From NCBI GenBank assembly GCA_951394405.1, contig OX596341.1:744001-808000 (forward strand): a stretch of 64,000 nucleotides of DNA, written 5' to 3'. The notes under the pieces are model-generated. The model did not search any database. It was not told the DNA's origin and worked only from the letters and a program-made list of their open reading frames with translations. Position 1 is the first letter of the stretch, and each line of letters begins with the position of its first letter. This document shows positions 11,078-23,030 of this stretch, piece by piece. This DNA is from Coprinellus micaceus (Eukaryota > Basidiomycota > Agaricomycetes > Agaricales > Psathyrellaceae). The translations under genes and the position numbers were made by a program.

Positions 11078-14000
11078 ATGAGTAGTAATATGGTCAATAT
11101 GATTCGTTTCTATATTCCCGCCCCGCTCCCGACGTTTCCCGACGCCCGACGCCCGCCTTGCGGTGACATTTCGGTTCCGGCGCTTAGTCACCCATTTGGT
11201 CGGCGCTTAAATCAAATTGAGCGCGAGGCGCGTCAGAGAACTAATTTAAACCTCTACCACCACCATCTCTATTCTCCAGCTTCCCTTCCTTTCACTTTCA
11301 TGCTCGAAACTCTCAGTATTCACTATGAAACCGTTACTACGTCGCTGGGGAGATACCTACCCACCTACGGTCATTCGCACCTCATGACGGCTTTGAATTT
11401 GGGGTTGCTCGAACGGGTCCTTGAGGAGGAGTGCCCACAAGACGCGATAAGCGCGGGAAAGAAGCGTTCCAAGAACACAGGGAGCCCTGAGCGAGCCAAA
11501 AAGCGCACCAAGCTGCCCGACGGTTCCCATACCCCTTCTCAAGCCAGCCCGTACCCAGCTGTGCCCGAGCCAAAGGCGTTCAGATTGGATGAAGTGGACG
11601 AGTCACATATGCAGGAGACTGCGGCCGTCCTGGAGCATGTGCTTGACGTGCGTTACGGCGGCTTGACCCCAGACAAGCACCCCAAACTCCTAGAGTTGCT
11701 GGGAAAGTTCGACGCCCCGACGACGCTTTCCCTGGGCGCAGTCGAGCTCGGCGAGCTGGACGGACGGGTGGTCGCTACGGGCGAAGATTGGCTGATGGTC
11801 GTGCCCCAAGTTCATGACGGCGTCGATGCAGAAGACGACGACTACACCACCCTCTCGGTCGACCTCATCTCCGCATGTACCACCCTCGTGCGCGCTGGGA
11901 AAGCCACGGTCGGTGCCTCGGCGTCCCTCCTCGTCGAAGACGCCTCCTCCTTCCACATCCAGCTAACCCTCCTCGTGTCACTGTGCCTGCCACACATCTT
12001 CCGCCGGCTCTCGCAGAAGGAGTCGAGGCGGCACTTTGACCTCGTCGAGCAGGCGCAGAGGAGGCTGCTGAGCCATGTGTACGCCCCGAAGCCGAGCGAG
12101 GCGAACCACGACGTCAATATCGCGTATTTCTACTCGATATTGCAGCCAGCGCCGGGCTTGCTCCCAGTGGTCGATGACGCGATGCAGCCCGATCTTTTGA
12201 ATCCGACATTGCTGCCATTCCAGCGTCGCAGTGTGGGGTGGCTGCTACACAGAGAGGGCATGGATATCACTCGACGGGGAGAGATCGAGCCAAACCCATA
12301 TTTGGGCGAGTTCACCTTTTGGATTCCGGTGTCGGGGGGGGACCACAGTTGGCACTACAACCCACTGAATGGGGTGTTGTCTGCTCAGCCGCCGGGAGAG
12401 CCACCAGTTGCACTTGGGGGAATTCTGGCAGAGGAGCCTGGGCTGGGCAAGACGCTCGAGATGATATCACTGATACTCCTTCACCCCCCAGACGAGTCGA
12501 GGAATCCAACCGTGACCCGGTGGGACCCAGAATCGCGCCTAAACGTCAAGGCCGTCAAGGTACGTTGTTCCACCTCCTTCGGGACCTTGCCCTGACATCC
12601 AATAGACCTCGCTCATCGTCACTCCCCCGGCTCTCGCCTCGCAATGGGTTGACGAGATCGCAGCGCACGCACCCACACTTAAAGTTCTCGTGTACGACGG
12701 GTGGTCCAAAGTCAAAGTCCCCATCACGCGCACCAAGCTCGAAGAAGAGCGCGCAAAGAGGGCGGTCAAGGAGGCCGAAGAAGAGAAGAAGCAAGTCGCC
12801 CTCGAAAAAGCTAAAGCTGGGAAGCTCAAACGCAAGTCGAGAGCCCGGCAGTCAAAGGCCAAGGCCAAGGAGCCCCAGCTGCCTGTGGATGCGGGCCCGG
12901 ACTTGACGAAGGACGCGGAGGGTAACATGTTAGAGTGGAGTGACTTCGTCCAGCAGTATGATGTGGTGATTACGACGTACCAGGTGCTGAGGTCGGACTT
13001 CAATGTGGCGAGGGCGCCGCCGGTTAGGCCGAGGAGGGAGGACGTAAAGTATGTGAATATCGAGAGGCCCAGGAGTCCCCTTGTGATGGTTGAGTGGAAT
13101 AGGGTGATTATGGACGAGGTGCAGATGGTTGGTGGAGCAAAGCTTGAGTATGTTTTACAGCCCTTTCGTTTCGGGGTTTCTGATGATTCTTACTTCCGCC
13201 TCTAGGGATATGGTCTCGCTCATTCCACGACTCTCGTCGTATGCGGTGTCGGGAACGCCTGCTCGGGCACAAGTCGCTGACTTGATCCACGTTGTGAAGT
13301 GAGTTCGATCTGCGGCGGGGTAGTCGGGATCTAACCAACGCGCCCGATAGGTTCCTTCGAGTATTCGGCGTGGTAGGGTCAGAAAAGCTCTGGAAACGCC
13401 TGATCAAACCCGGTTTCGCACACTTATTCGCCCAATTCATCCGGAACTACACCATCCGGTATTTTTCTCTTCCTTTCTTCCTGTTCTCCTCGCTCAACTG
13501 ACGTCCTCTTACAGCACCACGAAAGCCAGCGTCAAACTCGAGCTCACCATCCCCCAACAAACGCGGTACCTCGTCCCCATCTCCCTCGGCAGAGTCGAGC
13601 AGCACGTCTACGACCAAACACTTGAAGCCATCCTCCTCGATTTGGGGTTGGACGCCCGCGGGGTCGCGGCCTCCCAGGGCTGGGAAGTCGATGCGGCGGT
13701 GCTGAGGACGAGCATCCGGAGGCTGAGGGGTATCTGTACGCATCCGCAGGTTGGGCAGTTGCAGAAGAAGGGAGATGCGATTAAGAGGGGGGCGTTGAAG
13801 AGTATGGAAGAGGTCTTGGAGGTGAGTGGGTTTTTGGCACCGATTTAACAGAGGGCTGATGGACGATAGAATATGAGAGATATGAATTGGAAGAGTATTA
13901 TGGAGGACTGGAAAGCCAAGGCACGCGTATTCTTCGTTCTACATCGCCCCGTCCCTCAGCTAACTCTGCCGGCTCGACTATAGATCCAACTGACAGTGCG

Positions 14001-16971
14001 ATACGGCCAGCTTGTCCAACAGAACGGGCGCAACGCACGAGCAAGGGATATCGCATTGGAGACTTTCCAAGGTGCGGAGAAGGACATCGGCGCCCACATG
14101 AAGGAAATCGAGACTCTCCTCACCGAGCATCGAGCCAAAGGCGAAGTGCTGAAGCAAGAAGCAGCTGCGGCTCGTCGGGCACAAGCTGAAGCGAAGGCCG
14201 TCCAGTTTGCCTATGGCTCTGAACCTGGCCTTAATATCCCAGAACCCTCGAACAGCAAAGGGAAGGGAAAGGCGAGGGCGGTCGATGATTTTGATGTCGA
14301 GGACGATGATTCTGACGACGAGGACGAAGAAAATGTGGAGGATAGAGGCTTACCAAAGACCCCCGCGGGCAAGGAGCACAGGGCGAAGACGCAGGCGTTG
14401 AAGAGCAGGCTGAGGGAGGGGAAGCTGATTCTGCACAAGATCAAGTTCTTGATGGGAGATTTGTTCCATAATCTTGGGAGGAGTAAGGACGAGGATGAGG
14501 CGTACGAACATGCGGAGAGGTTGAGGAAGGATTTGTTGCAGGGATCGGAGGACGATGCATCGAGGGCGATGGCGCAGTTGGATGAGGACTTGACGAAGAA
14601 GAGATTCAATGCGAAGGAGCTTGAGATTCGGTTGCCCTATCTCGGGAAGGGCGGGATTCGGTCGGCAGACCTCGTACGTCTCTCCCCGCCACCCGCATTC
14701 ATGTCCACTAACCCCGACGCCAGATGGAGGAAGCCAACGAACTCATCCAAAATGTCCTTAACGAACAATCCAAGCTCCTCGTCGAATGGCGCGTCAAGAT
14801 CGTACAACTTCTTACCCAAAAGCTGACAGGCAAGGAATCGGACGCAGACGAAGGCGACGGGCAAGAGTACCAGCGCAATCTTGACAACCAAGGTGAAGCC
14901 GAGGTCTACATGCAAGCCTACGCTGCTTTGTTAGCCGATCGCCGTGAGGCATTGGTGAACGAAAGGACGTTGTTGGCAGCCCACGATGTCAGGGAGAAAA
15001 AGCTGAGGCATACGAAGGCAGCGATGAAGGCGGCGCAGGCGTTGGAGGAGGGTGGCATGATGATGGCTGTGGATGATGTGGAGCTTCAGCCTGAGCATGA
15101 GGTGATGTATAAGGGCCTGTCGGACCAGAGGAAGGACTTGTTGCAGCAGTTGTATGGGAGGGCTATCAAGAGTGTAAGTTTCACCTCGTTTGTGACAGGC
15201 TGGTAGCTTACCCGGGCCTTCAGGTCATGGTCGACCTGAACGCCATACTCCAACGCCTAACCCAAAACAAAGACGAGATCGAGCGAGAGATCGTCACCAA
15301 AGCCGTTGCCGACATCCGTCGCCTCATGTCCACCCAAAGCCAACTCCACGACAAACTCGACGCCGACCTCGTACTCATCCGCAAAGCCTTCAACGAGCGT
15401 ATTCTCTACTTCAGGCAGCTGCAAGAAATATCTGACTCCGTTGCGGACGTGAACTGGGAACACCCCACGCTCAATGATGCTATTGAGGATTGTCTGGCGG
15501 AGAGGGTAGAATTGGAGGGGAAGATCAATACGAACCGGGCGAGGCATCGGTACCTGGTAAATCTGGTGAACAATAAGGGTGTGCCAGTGGATGAGGACGA
15601 GGACGAGGAGAACGTATGCATCCTATGTCGGTGTGACTTCCTGCGTGGCTTCATCACTCAGTGCGCACACATTTTCTGTGAGGTAAGAGTGGCTCCAAGT
15701 AGTTCATCGCATTGGTCCCTTCTCAACATTCATTTAGGGGTGCATGAAGGCATGGCTACAAAGGCGTGAAGGCAAGACATGCCCGGTGTGTAGGGTTGCG
15801 ATTGACCCGGATACCGTTCAACGCTTCACTGTGAATGCTGCTGAAGCTGAGGCCCCAAAGCAGCCTCTCGATGGACAAGCTGCACCTCAATCCACCAGGC
15901 GTATAGAGTACAACTTCATCGGTAGGTCGTTTCTACTCTACTCTGCGAAATCCCTCTGACCTTCTCCTTTGGCGTGAAGACCCGGAAGTCTTCAACAGGA
16001 TCGAGAAAATGGAATCTTTGGGCGACTTCGGTAGCAAAATTCAGACTTTGGTCCGACACCTACTTCACCTTCAGACGGAAGACCCTGGGGCGAAGAGTAT
16101 TGTCTTCTCTGCGTGGGCGGACTCCCTTCACAGTAAGTTTCCTTCCATCCTGAAAGATTCCCTCGGGCTGTTCAGATGCTAATATGACGAACCCTAGTCG
16201 TCGAATGGGCTCTGCATTCGAACGGAATCAGATGCCTCAGGATCGACCAGAAGTCGAAAGGCGAAAGTGCTGCGAAGAAGTTCAGAACCGATCCTGATAT
16301 ATTGGTACTGCTGCTCCATGGGTGAGTTAACCCAACCATCCCGCATCGCCCAATCGCTGACTTCATCTCTAGCGAACGTGAAAATGCTGGTTTAAACGTC
16401 ACTTGCGCCTCTCGAGTCTTCCTGTTGGAGAGTGTTGTGCATCACAGTTTCGAGATCCAAGCCATTGCCCGAATTGACCGCATGGGTCAGACACGTCCGA
16501 CCGAGGTATACTGCTACTACGCAGAAGGTGCGTTCTCTCTTCCTGTGTCATAAAAACACACGTCCGGGTATACTGATTGTCACTTACGCCCGCTTAGACA
16601 CTGTCGAACGGAGCATCCTCGATCTCGCGGCACGGAAAGGGCTATCACTTTACACCAAAGACAAAGCCGCTGGTACCCTCGATACTACTTCCTTCTCGCA
16701 GGAGAACGACCAGAACGCCATCGACGCTCCGACAAAGAAGAAAACGCAGAAGGGCGATTTCATCTTCAAGATCGACGATATGCTCGCTGTGCTCTTCCCT
16801 CACATGTACGAGGACGTTGAGTACCTTATACCTGAGGAGGAGTTGGCTGGGTCTGAAGATGTGGAAATGGCTGATGGCACCTCATCTTCTTCGAGCGCTG
16901 TGGCAAGCTCTCGGCCTCCTGCGAGGGTTCGATCAAATGCCGTGGCTGGACCTTCTCGCATGGCTCGGTAG
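11078..16971 (+). CDS. SNF2 helicase-RING E3 ligase, SHPRH/IRC20 type
   Basis: Predicted 1,723-residue nuclear DNA-dependent ATPase with an embedded RING ubiquitin-ligase domain, like human SHPRH and yeast Irc20, which act in DNA damage tolerance and recombination control. Fourteen exons run 11078-12559, 12606-13147, 13206-13298, 13351-13458, 13515-13821, 13870-13920, 13984-14673, 14724-15173, 15224-15682, 15738-15921, 15980-16132, 16198-16321, 16373-16527, 16598-16971. Walker A is EEPGLGKT (Lys near 458), the DEAH-type box is DEVQ (near 663), the C3HC4 RING is CILC..CAHIFCEGC..CPVC (about 1373-1415), and motif VI is ARIDRMGQTRP. A long charged, probably coiled-coil insert separates the SNF2 N-lobe from the RING. 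The intron at 13921-13983 is GC-AG. The start could also be a later in-frame ATG, such as near 11300. It seems intact. Confidence 0.93.
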
Positions 16972-17113
16972 CCATGGATTCTGGATTTCTCTTCGCATTC
17001 TCGCTTTGCATGGCCCGTACTACTCTCTCCCCAATTCGTCCCTCTATCCACATACACTAGACTCGGTCGCTGATACCCCATTTTGACAGTACTAGGTGTA
17101 TAGATGTCTTGCA

Positions 17114-17830
17114 TCACTTCTGCGCGCTGAGCTCCCCTAATAATTCGCCTGCAGCTCCATGCCCCGCCCCCAACGTTCTCTCCATCTCGACCATCCGCTC
17201 GTGGATCGCGATCAGGCTCTCGATCTTCTCCATGTACTGCTTCGACGCATGCGTTGGGATTTTGACGTCGCTCAGTACACTGATGGTCCTGACCAACTGG
17301 GACATCTTGAACGATTCGACCGAGTAAGGAGGGTAACCTCCTGCCGGTGCCGTAGCGATGAGTCGATCGAGTTCGCTCAGGTGTTTGTCTATGAGCGATG
17401 TTCTCTCCCGGAAAGTGATGGTGTGGCGGTCAGGTACCATAACGAGGTTTGGGTGTCCTTGAGCGGTGCCGACGGGTTTGTCGACCCCAGTATCCGCAAT
17501 GCGGTATGACATTCTTGGGTTCAGCGTGTAGGAATAATCGATGGCGACTTGGGGGGCAGCGCCTAGGGCCGTGGAATGGCTGCCGTCGTAGGCTGGGAGG
17601 TGGTCGCCTGTAGTAGAGTGCGCGCCTATCAAGACAGCTCACACGGATTGCCCAGAGGCAGAATACTTACTATGGACTGTCAAATCCTTCGGGGAGGAGA
17701 ACGCGTCGCGTATCCGTCTACCAAAACTACGAGCTCCGTCCTTTGCTGCCGCAACCAATGTGGCCCGCGATTGTGGGCGCCTGTTGGAAGTACCTGTTGG
17801 AAAACTGGAATCAGAGGGAGATACCGACAT
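17114..17830 (-). CDS. Unrecognised tandem family, paralogue A (LPAY motif)
   Basis: A 223-residue protein from exon 1 17830-17671 and exon 2 17625-17114. Exon 1 encodes a Ser-rich start and a basic amphipathic segment (KDGARSFGRRIRDAFSS). Exon 2 opens with GDHLPAYDG and contains the family core: PDRHTITFRERTSL, a helix with ELDRL, GGYPPYSVESFK, VRTISVLSDV and LIAIHERM. I know no named domain with this core. No span or signal peptide is visible. Paralogues lie at 18676-19403 and 19584-20253 in the same orientation, and a decayed copy sits in between. An 18-bp 3'-flank match (TACCCCATTTTGACAGTA) at 17074 and 18635 shows that the duplication included the 3' UTR. Confidence 0.72.
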
Positions 17831-18120
17831 GGGTAAGACTTCGCACAGCCATCCGCCCTTCGATGCATGGCTGACCTCTTTTAAAGGTTCTGGAAGTATC
17901 TGGGTCCGAGCCATAACGTTCCTGGCGCGGTGTTAAAAGGGCATAGTCCAGCAAAGCTGTTGAGACTCGAGGAGAGTCGTGCCATGACACAGCCTTCAAG
18001 TTCGTTCTACATCAAACCCAAAGCAAGATTCCCAACTCACGCTGTTACTCAACTGGGCACCCGGTTGGGCAGGTAGGCGAGCAGCCGAATGCAGTTTCTC
18101 CAGTGTCCACATCAGTGGTC

Positions 18121-18387
18121 TCAACGCACGAGTTCCCTTCTGGCCTTCCCGCAACGTCCGACTTCCACCTGAGTGACCGTAAGGCGTTCATGGATCGCAG
18201 CCAAAACTCCAATCTCCTCAAACCCGAGCACTCCCTCACAATAACAGCGGCGGACGCTTTGATATCGGGTAACGAGGGCAGTGTCGTGGCTAATTGCCTT
18301 GTTTTTGAATAGGTAACCACCCGAATCGGCCGTTGCCGTGAGACTACCCAGCTCTACAAACTTGAGGTGAGGGTGAGCAGTGAGCAC
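18121..18387 (-). pseudogene. Relic of the 17-20 kb tandem family
   Basis: Between paralogues A and B the minus strand keeps pieces of the family core in different frames: SLTATADSGGY with LFK, KTRQLATTLPSLPDI, and GVLAAIHERL. These correspond to LTADALAGGYP..ELFK, KTKQLVTTLLVLTNV and GLVAIHERM of paralogue C. The pieces are in the right order but need frame changes, and no N-terminal exon remains. It most resembles paralogue C, so the array once had at least four members. Confidence 0.7.
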
Positions 18388-18675
18388 ATACCTCCATCAC
18401 CAGTCACCGCGACCTTGGGCAGCCCTGAAGACACGAAGAGGTGTCGATCCATCCCGTCTGATTCGGTTGGCCCGATATACTCTTGGGTTCCACAAGGGCC
18501 CGCTTGAACGCCGCGGTCGACCCCCGTCGTTTAGCTCGATAGCCTTTGGGTTTTCCCTCTCGCCCCCACCCCTCATGGCACCATATTACCCCATTCTTTG
18601 CTGTTAAGGGACATCCACCGGACTCGCATGCCAATACCCCATTTTGACAGTATCATGTTGTACGGACTGGTTACA

Positions 18676-19403
18676 TCACTCCTGCGAATCAGACTGTCCT
18701 GAAGGCTCACCAGAACCACTACGCTCGAGATCCTGTGCCGCTACCAAGGTTCTTTCCATCCCAGTCATGCGCTCGTGAATCGCAGTTAGGTCCTGTATCC
18801 TTTCCAGATATTCTCTCGATCCGTGGGTTGGCACCCGAATATCGCTCAGAACGCTGATGGCCTTGACTGACTGGAGGGTCTTGAACAATTCAGCCGAGTG
18901 GGGAGGGTACCCTCCTGGCGGCGCGTCGTCGGTGAGTTGATCCAACTCTCTAAGGTGCACCTCGATGAGCGAGGTTCTCTCGCGGAATGTGATTGTGTGA
19001 CGATCGGGCCCTATGACGAGATTGGGGTGCCCTTGGGAGTTGCCCACGCGCTCGTAGTCTCCTGTGTCCGTGATGCGATATGAGGTTTCCGGGTTCAAGG
19101 CATAGGAGTAGTCGATGGAGACCTGGGGAGCACCAGGTAGGCCTGCAGAATCGTGGCGCTTGTAAACCGGAGGACGGTCTTCGCCTGTAACAAAATGACA
19201 CCGTCAACTCGAGTCACTAGCGTTGGTCAAAGCATGTATGTACCGTGGGTTGGCGAAGGCTTTGTAGAAGAGAACGCGTCGCGCACGCGCCTGCCAAAAC
19301 CATGGGCTCCATCCTTGACCGCCGCGACCAATTTTCCCTTCGATCGGGATATACTGCTGCTGGAGGCGTCGGTAGACTTGGTATCAGAAGGTGAGGCTGA
19401 CAT
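18676..19403 (-). CDS. Unrecognised tandem family, paralogue B (PPVY motif)
   Basis: A 222-residue protein from exon 1 19403-19244 and exon 2 19184-18676, built like paralogue A: MSASPSD start, basic segment KDGAHGFGRRVRDAFSS, intron, then RPPVYKR and the core (PDRHTITFRERTSL, LRELDQL, GGYPPHSAELFK, VKAISVLSDI, LTAIHERM). The first exon has the same length (160 nt) as in A, and the start Met aligns. The PxY site is a canonical PPxY here, where A and C have LPAY. That change keeps the Pro and Tyr that WW domains contact, which argues that the site is under selection. The function is unknown. Confidence 0.72.
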
Positions 19404-19583
19404 GGGCGAGACGTTGCACAATTGAAAGTGGCATAGCAAGCTCCAACCCATGACTCACTCCCTTTAGGCACTTCAAATCTCTGTGTCCGAGTCAGGGTTG
19501 GGCTAGTGCGGCCTTAAAGGAAGCCACGAGCGCTAAAGTCAATTGAAATGAATTGATGCGTATCGCACTATAGACCAGTTATG

Positions 19584-20253
19584 TCATCGTCCTGTGTTTA
19601 GCTCTTTCTGTCTCTCGACCATCCTTTCGTGAATGGCAACCAAACCCCCGACCTTCTTCATATACTCCTCAGAAACAGCGACCGTGGGTGCTGTCACGTT
19701 GGTGAGCACAAGCAGCGTCGTAACCAATTGTTTGGTCTTAAATAGCTCCGCTGAATGAGCAGGATAACCTCCTGCCAGAGCGTCTGCCGTAAGACTATCC
19801 AATTCGTCCAAATACTTTTGAACAAGGGTCGTCCTTTCCCGGATTGTCATGCTGCGGCTGTCGGGCCCTATGACGAGGTTGGCTGGGGAGGCTAGACTGT
19901 ATCCGTCTGTGCCCGTGAGGTGGTATGCGAGGTCTTGACCGACTGTGTCGGGGGCATCGTAAGAGATGTTGGGGTCCACAGTGATGTTGGATTTTGTTTG
20001 GCGTTGATACGCAGGGAGACTGTCTGTGGGCACACTGTTGGCTGGAAATCGCAATGGCCCGATAATCGGAAACCGGCAGCACCGATATCGAAATAGGTAA
20101 GCACTCACCACTCCCAGCGGTTTCATTGCCGTCGGCGTCCAATGCGTTTCGTGTGCGTTTTCTGGCGCTGCGGAAAGCCCCTTTGACGGAAACCACAAAA
20201 CCCTCGCCAGATAATGTCCCAGAGGTGAGCCCGTCCCTTGAATCAACGGGCAT
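19584..20253 (-). CDS. Unrecognised tandem family, paralogue C (LPAY motif)
   Basis: A 194-residue, more diverged member from exon 1 20253-20109 and exon 2 20023-19584. Exon 1 ends in a basic segment (VKGAFRSARKRTRNALD). Exon 2 begins directly at DSLPAYQR and continues with the family core: IGPDSRSMTIRERTTL, LDELDSL, GGYPAHSAELFK, VTTLLVLTNV, LVAIHERM. The acceptor at 20024 is preferred over one 11 bp upstream because only it keeps the frame and aligns LPAY with A. The C-terminus is shorter than in A and B. No span or signal is seen. The function is unknown. Confidence 0.7.
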
Positions 20254-20569
20254 GGATGAATTAGGAATGGATACAAGACGAGCACAAGCCCCGCAGCAAC
20301 TACAGGCGTTACTTATACTCCCGCTTGGTGCCTAACTCCAGGCCCGATATAATAGTTCCGCTAGGCTGTAGAAAGAGTAGCATAGCATCTGCTTTGATTG
20401 CGAAGGAGGAGCACAGAAAGAAGCACCCTAAGTGCTGTGGTGTTCACTGCATCTGCGGGTGTAGGCCAACCGACGGTCGAAGGTTGGACGGGTGTTGGCG
20501 ATTTAGGCAAGGCCGCATGGTCGAAATCGGCGATGAACCGCGGAAGCTCGCCCCGAGGGGGCACCACTC

Positions 20570-20979
20570 TTAAGGCCATCTGACTGAGCGTACGTCCCTG
20601 TCGCCACCTTCGGTGGAGTGGTGGGTTGTCGGCTGATAGTACGGGGGTGGAGGCTCTGGGGCATCAAGCGGTATGGCGGCTTGCACCCCACCGCCGATCG
20701 TCCCACTTCCTGCGAGCAATCGAGTCTGCCGATGACTGTCGTATCCAGGAAGCGGCTCAGGATCAGTACGTCGGCGTTGAGGGAGGCTATAGATTGGTAG
20801 CGGCGGCCCTGTTGAATGCACTGTCAACGCAATGTGCTCGTCGCCTATTAGGATATGTTGAGCTTGCCAGTAGTTTCTGCCCTCCAAGCCTTCCGAATCG
20901 CAGTCGCCAACAGGACGACTATGATACACATAGCTATGGCCCCTACGACCAGACCTATTATCTTCACAATCGCGGCCAT
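20570..20979 (-). CDS. Small single-span membrane protein with several P-P-x-Y-like motifs
   Basis: A 120-residue unrecognised protein from exon 1 20979-20868 and exon 2 20820-20570, joined across a 47-nt GC-AG intron with a CTAAT branch-like site. Exon 1 encodes a span at about residues 4-27 followed by basic IRKAWR. Exon 2 starts VHSTGPPLPIY, close to HSTTGDHLPAY at the start of exon 2 in paralogue A 3 kb away, and continues with PEPLPGYDS and PPPPYYQP. It thus has three PxY-like sites in a Pro-rich cytosolic tail. It is the fourth gene of a same-strand row (17.1, 18.7, 19.6, 20.6 kb). An alternative is that the GC donor makes it nonfunctional. Confidence 0.62.
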
Positions 20980-21588
20980 GGGGGGTACGTATCCCAAACG
21001 GTGAGGCAGAGCCGCATTATGCATGTTTATACTCCTGGATGCCTGGAGGTATCTCGGAGGGTTTGAGTGCCGACATCAAGAAGGCGATTCAAAGCACACA
21101 GAACTGGAAAGCCGACTGGAATTGGCCAAAGGAGTGTGGATACAGGTACAGCGATAGCTGATAGGGGTTTATTGAGCTTCTCCTGGACTTTTGCAGTTCT
21201 GGCCCGAGTCACTGGAGACGGCTGTACCCGGATCGTGATGAACCATTGGTGTGGGGTAATTGAAGAGAACAGCGTTTCAGGAAAATTCGAGGCTAGATGA
21301 TAGAGGTAGGTCATGTTGCGACACGACGGAGTGCAACTTGGAGTTGCTAAGGTGGCACCGGATTTGAGCAAAAGCCGACTTTGATTTCCCGCGGCTGCCT
21401 CAAGGTGGCGGTGTTCGATCTTGGGCGCTTAAACAGCATCACGGAGTGCGAGCACAATAAATCAGATATGGTCCAGTATGATGGGTAACGACAGTGATAG
21501 CACAGGTATAATGACAAGCTCCAGAACTCCAAAGAAACACTGCAGGCCTCGCTGATGGTTGGAACGCTTGTGGTGGGTGGTGCTGGAT
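20980..21588. other. Intergenic, no gene seen
   Basis: Promoter of the minus-strand gene at 20570 and 3' flank of the hydrophobin. The minus-strand frame 21371-21027 lacks any recognisable motif and looks like chance. Confidence 0.5.
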
Positions 21589-22039
21589 TTAGGCGTTGAT
21601 GTTGATCGGGGAGCAGCCAAGGGCGACGAGACCGTCTGCAAGGGTTACCGTCAGCCATGAACACAGATGTTAGAAAGAAAGAGGTTATACTGAAGTTGTT
21701 GTCGGTGCAGCAAACAGGCTGGGCAGAGCTGTGATAACATGCTGCGTCAGTTACGCGGTCTGGCGAGGGTAACCTTCCAGCTCACCAGCTGTTACCGGGG
21801 AGACCGATGATAGAGATGGGGCTGCAGGTGAGACCAACAAGGAGGTCAACATCCCCGACAGCGATGCCCAGCAATCCGAGCAGCGCTTGGACGGGGTTGG
21901 AGCTGGCGGACTGGACGCTGTTGCAGCACTGGACAGGCCCAGTGTTGCACTGCGAGGTGGGGACGGGAGTGCCTCCGGGGAGGGGAGAGGCGGCGACAAC
22001 AGCGACGAAAGAAAGAGCGGCGAGTGCTTTGAACTGCAT
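21589..22039 (-). CDS. Class I hydrophobin 1
   Basis: Secreted 112-residue class I hydrophobin that should self-assemble at air-water or wall surfaces. Exons are 22039-21786, 21728-21691 and 21635-21589. A signal peptide ([18 protein letters not shown]) is followed by a short Pro-rich linker and eight Cys in the C-CC-C-C-CC-C pattern: [19 protein letters not shown], then C and CC in exon 2 ([11 protein letters not shown]) and the last in LGCSPININ. Both introns sit exactly where they do in the hydrophobins at 45.7-56.9 kb, so all share an ancestor. It is the only hydrophobin on the minus strand and lies 23.6 kb from the cluster. It appears intact. Confidence 0.93.
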
Positions 22040-22115
22040 GTTTGATACGTTTGGAGTCTGGGAAGTGAACAGTGAGGCTTTGTTCGAATGACGAGCCAGA
22101 GTGCGAGGGTCTAGC

Positions 22116-22122
22116 TTTTATA
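22116..22122 (-). promoter_or_regulatory. TATA box (TATAAAA) of hydrophobin 1
   Basis: On the minus strand GCGTATAAAAGC lies 77 bp before the ATG at 22039. It matches the CGTATAAAA boxes of the hydrophobins at 45661, 49130 and 56255. Confidence 0.65.
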
Positions 22123-23030
22123 CGCATTTGTTGTTCGTAACACACTTCACAAGGTTTGATAGGACTCCCTAGCACCCGTGTCTCCTGTCAAGCTAGGAAA
22201 AGGTGCGGCTTTCTGCACACGTTACTGACACACCCGGGTATAGCGCTGGGAGAGAGATTAATGGAGTCTGTGCTCGCGGAAGGGGCCTCGCTACCTCGGA
22301 AAGGACTATTGAAACCCTCCCATGTAGCCATGGCGTGTCTTAGAAAGCAGACGGTTATCCCAACGCGCTTCATAGATCACTCTACGCTGTGCGGGATCCC
22401 CTCCAGGCCCCGTTCTCTACTGAGAGTGTGGGTGATTGGGGCCCCGGCGAGTCCGTGCTTCTTCTGTTTTGGAAGCTTCTCGACGATCTTCTCGCTTCCG
22501 TGAAAGGACATCGTGCCACAGCGGTGGAGAGCGTCTGGTAATACTCTTAAATTTTCGCTGTAGTGTGTCGAGAGGTCGTTGACCGCGGCGACAGGGCGAC
22601 GTGAGTGGACAGGTTCTAGTGGGCACACTCACGTATCCCTCACAAACATAATTGGGCAAGAGAACGCCGCGAAGTTCCTTCCCGGGAGAGGCGGTAACAT
22701 ACTAATTAAATTAGCCTCTGTGGGGAAGCACTGGGACTCGACTCTTCCAATTGCCGTGAAAGGCGAGCGCAGATCCGCTTCTTTACTCAATATCAATCGG
22801 GTCACTTTGTCAAACATACACTGGACGTTGAGTGGAATTTGATTAATGTGTCGGCCGTGTTGCAGCTAGGCGTATTTGGGCCCATCCATATCACGAGCAG
22901 CCAGAGGGATCAGACTAGAGTAGGCTGTAGGAATGGACCCACTGGTGTTCCATCAAATACTCCCACAAAGTATCATCGTCTAAGGAGAGTGAGGAATTAG
23001 TGTAGCTCCGCGTTGGGTGGCGGGACAAAC
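22123..23030. other. Intergenic, no gene seen apart from a possible F-box tail
   Basis: Upstream region of hydrophobin 1 and 3' flank of the F-box gene. The last 34 bp belong to the alternative C-terminal frame of the F-box gene (down to 22997). Nothing else is recognisable. Confidence 0.5.
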
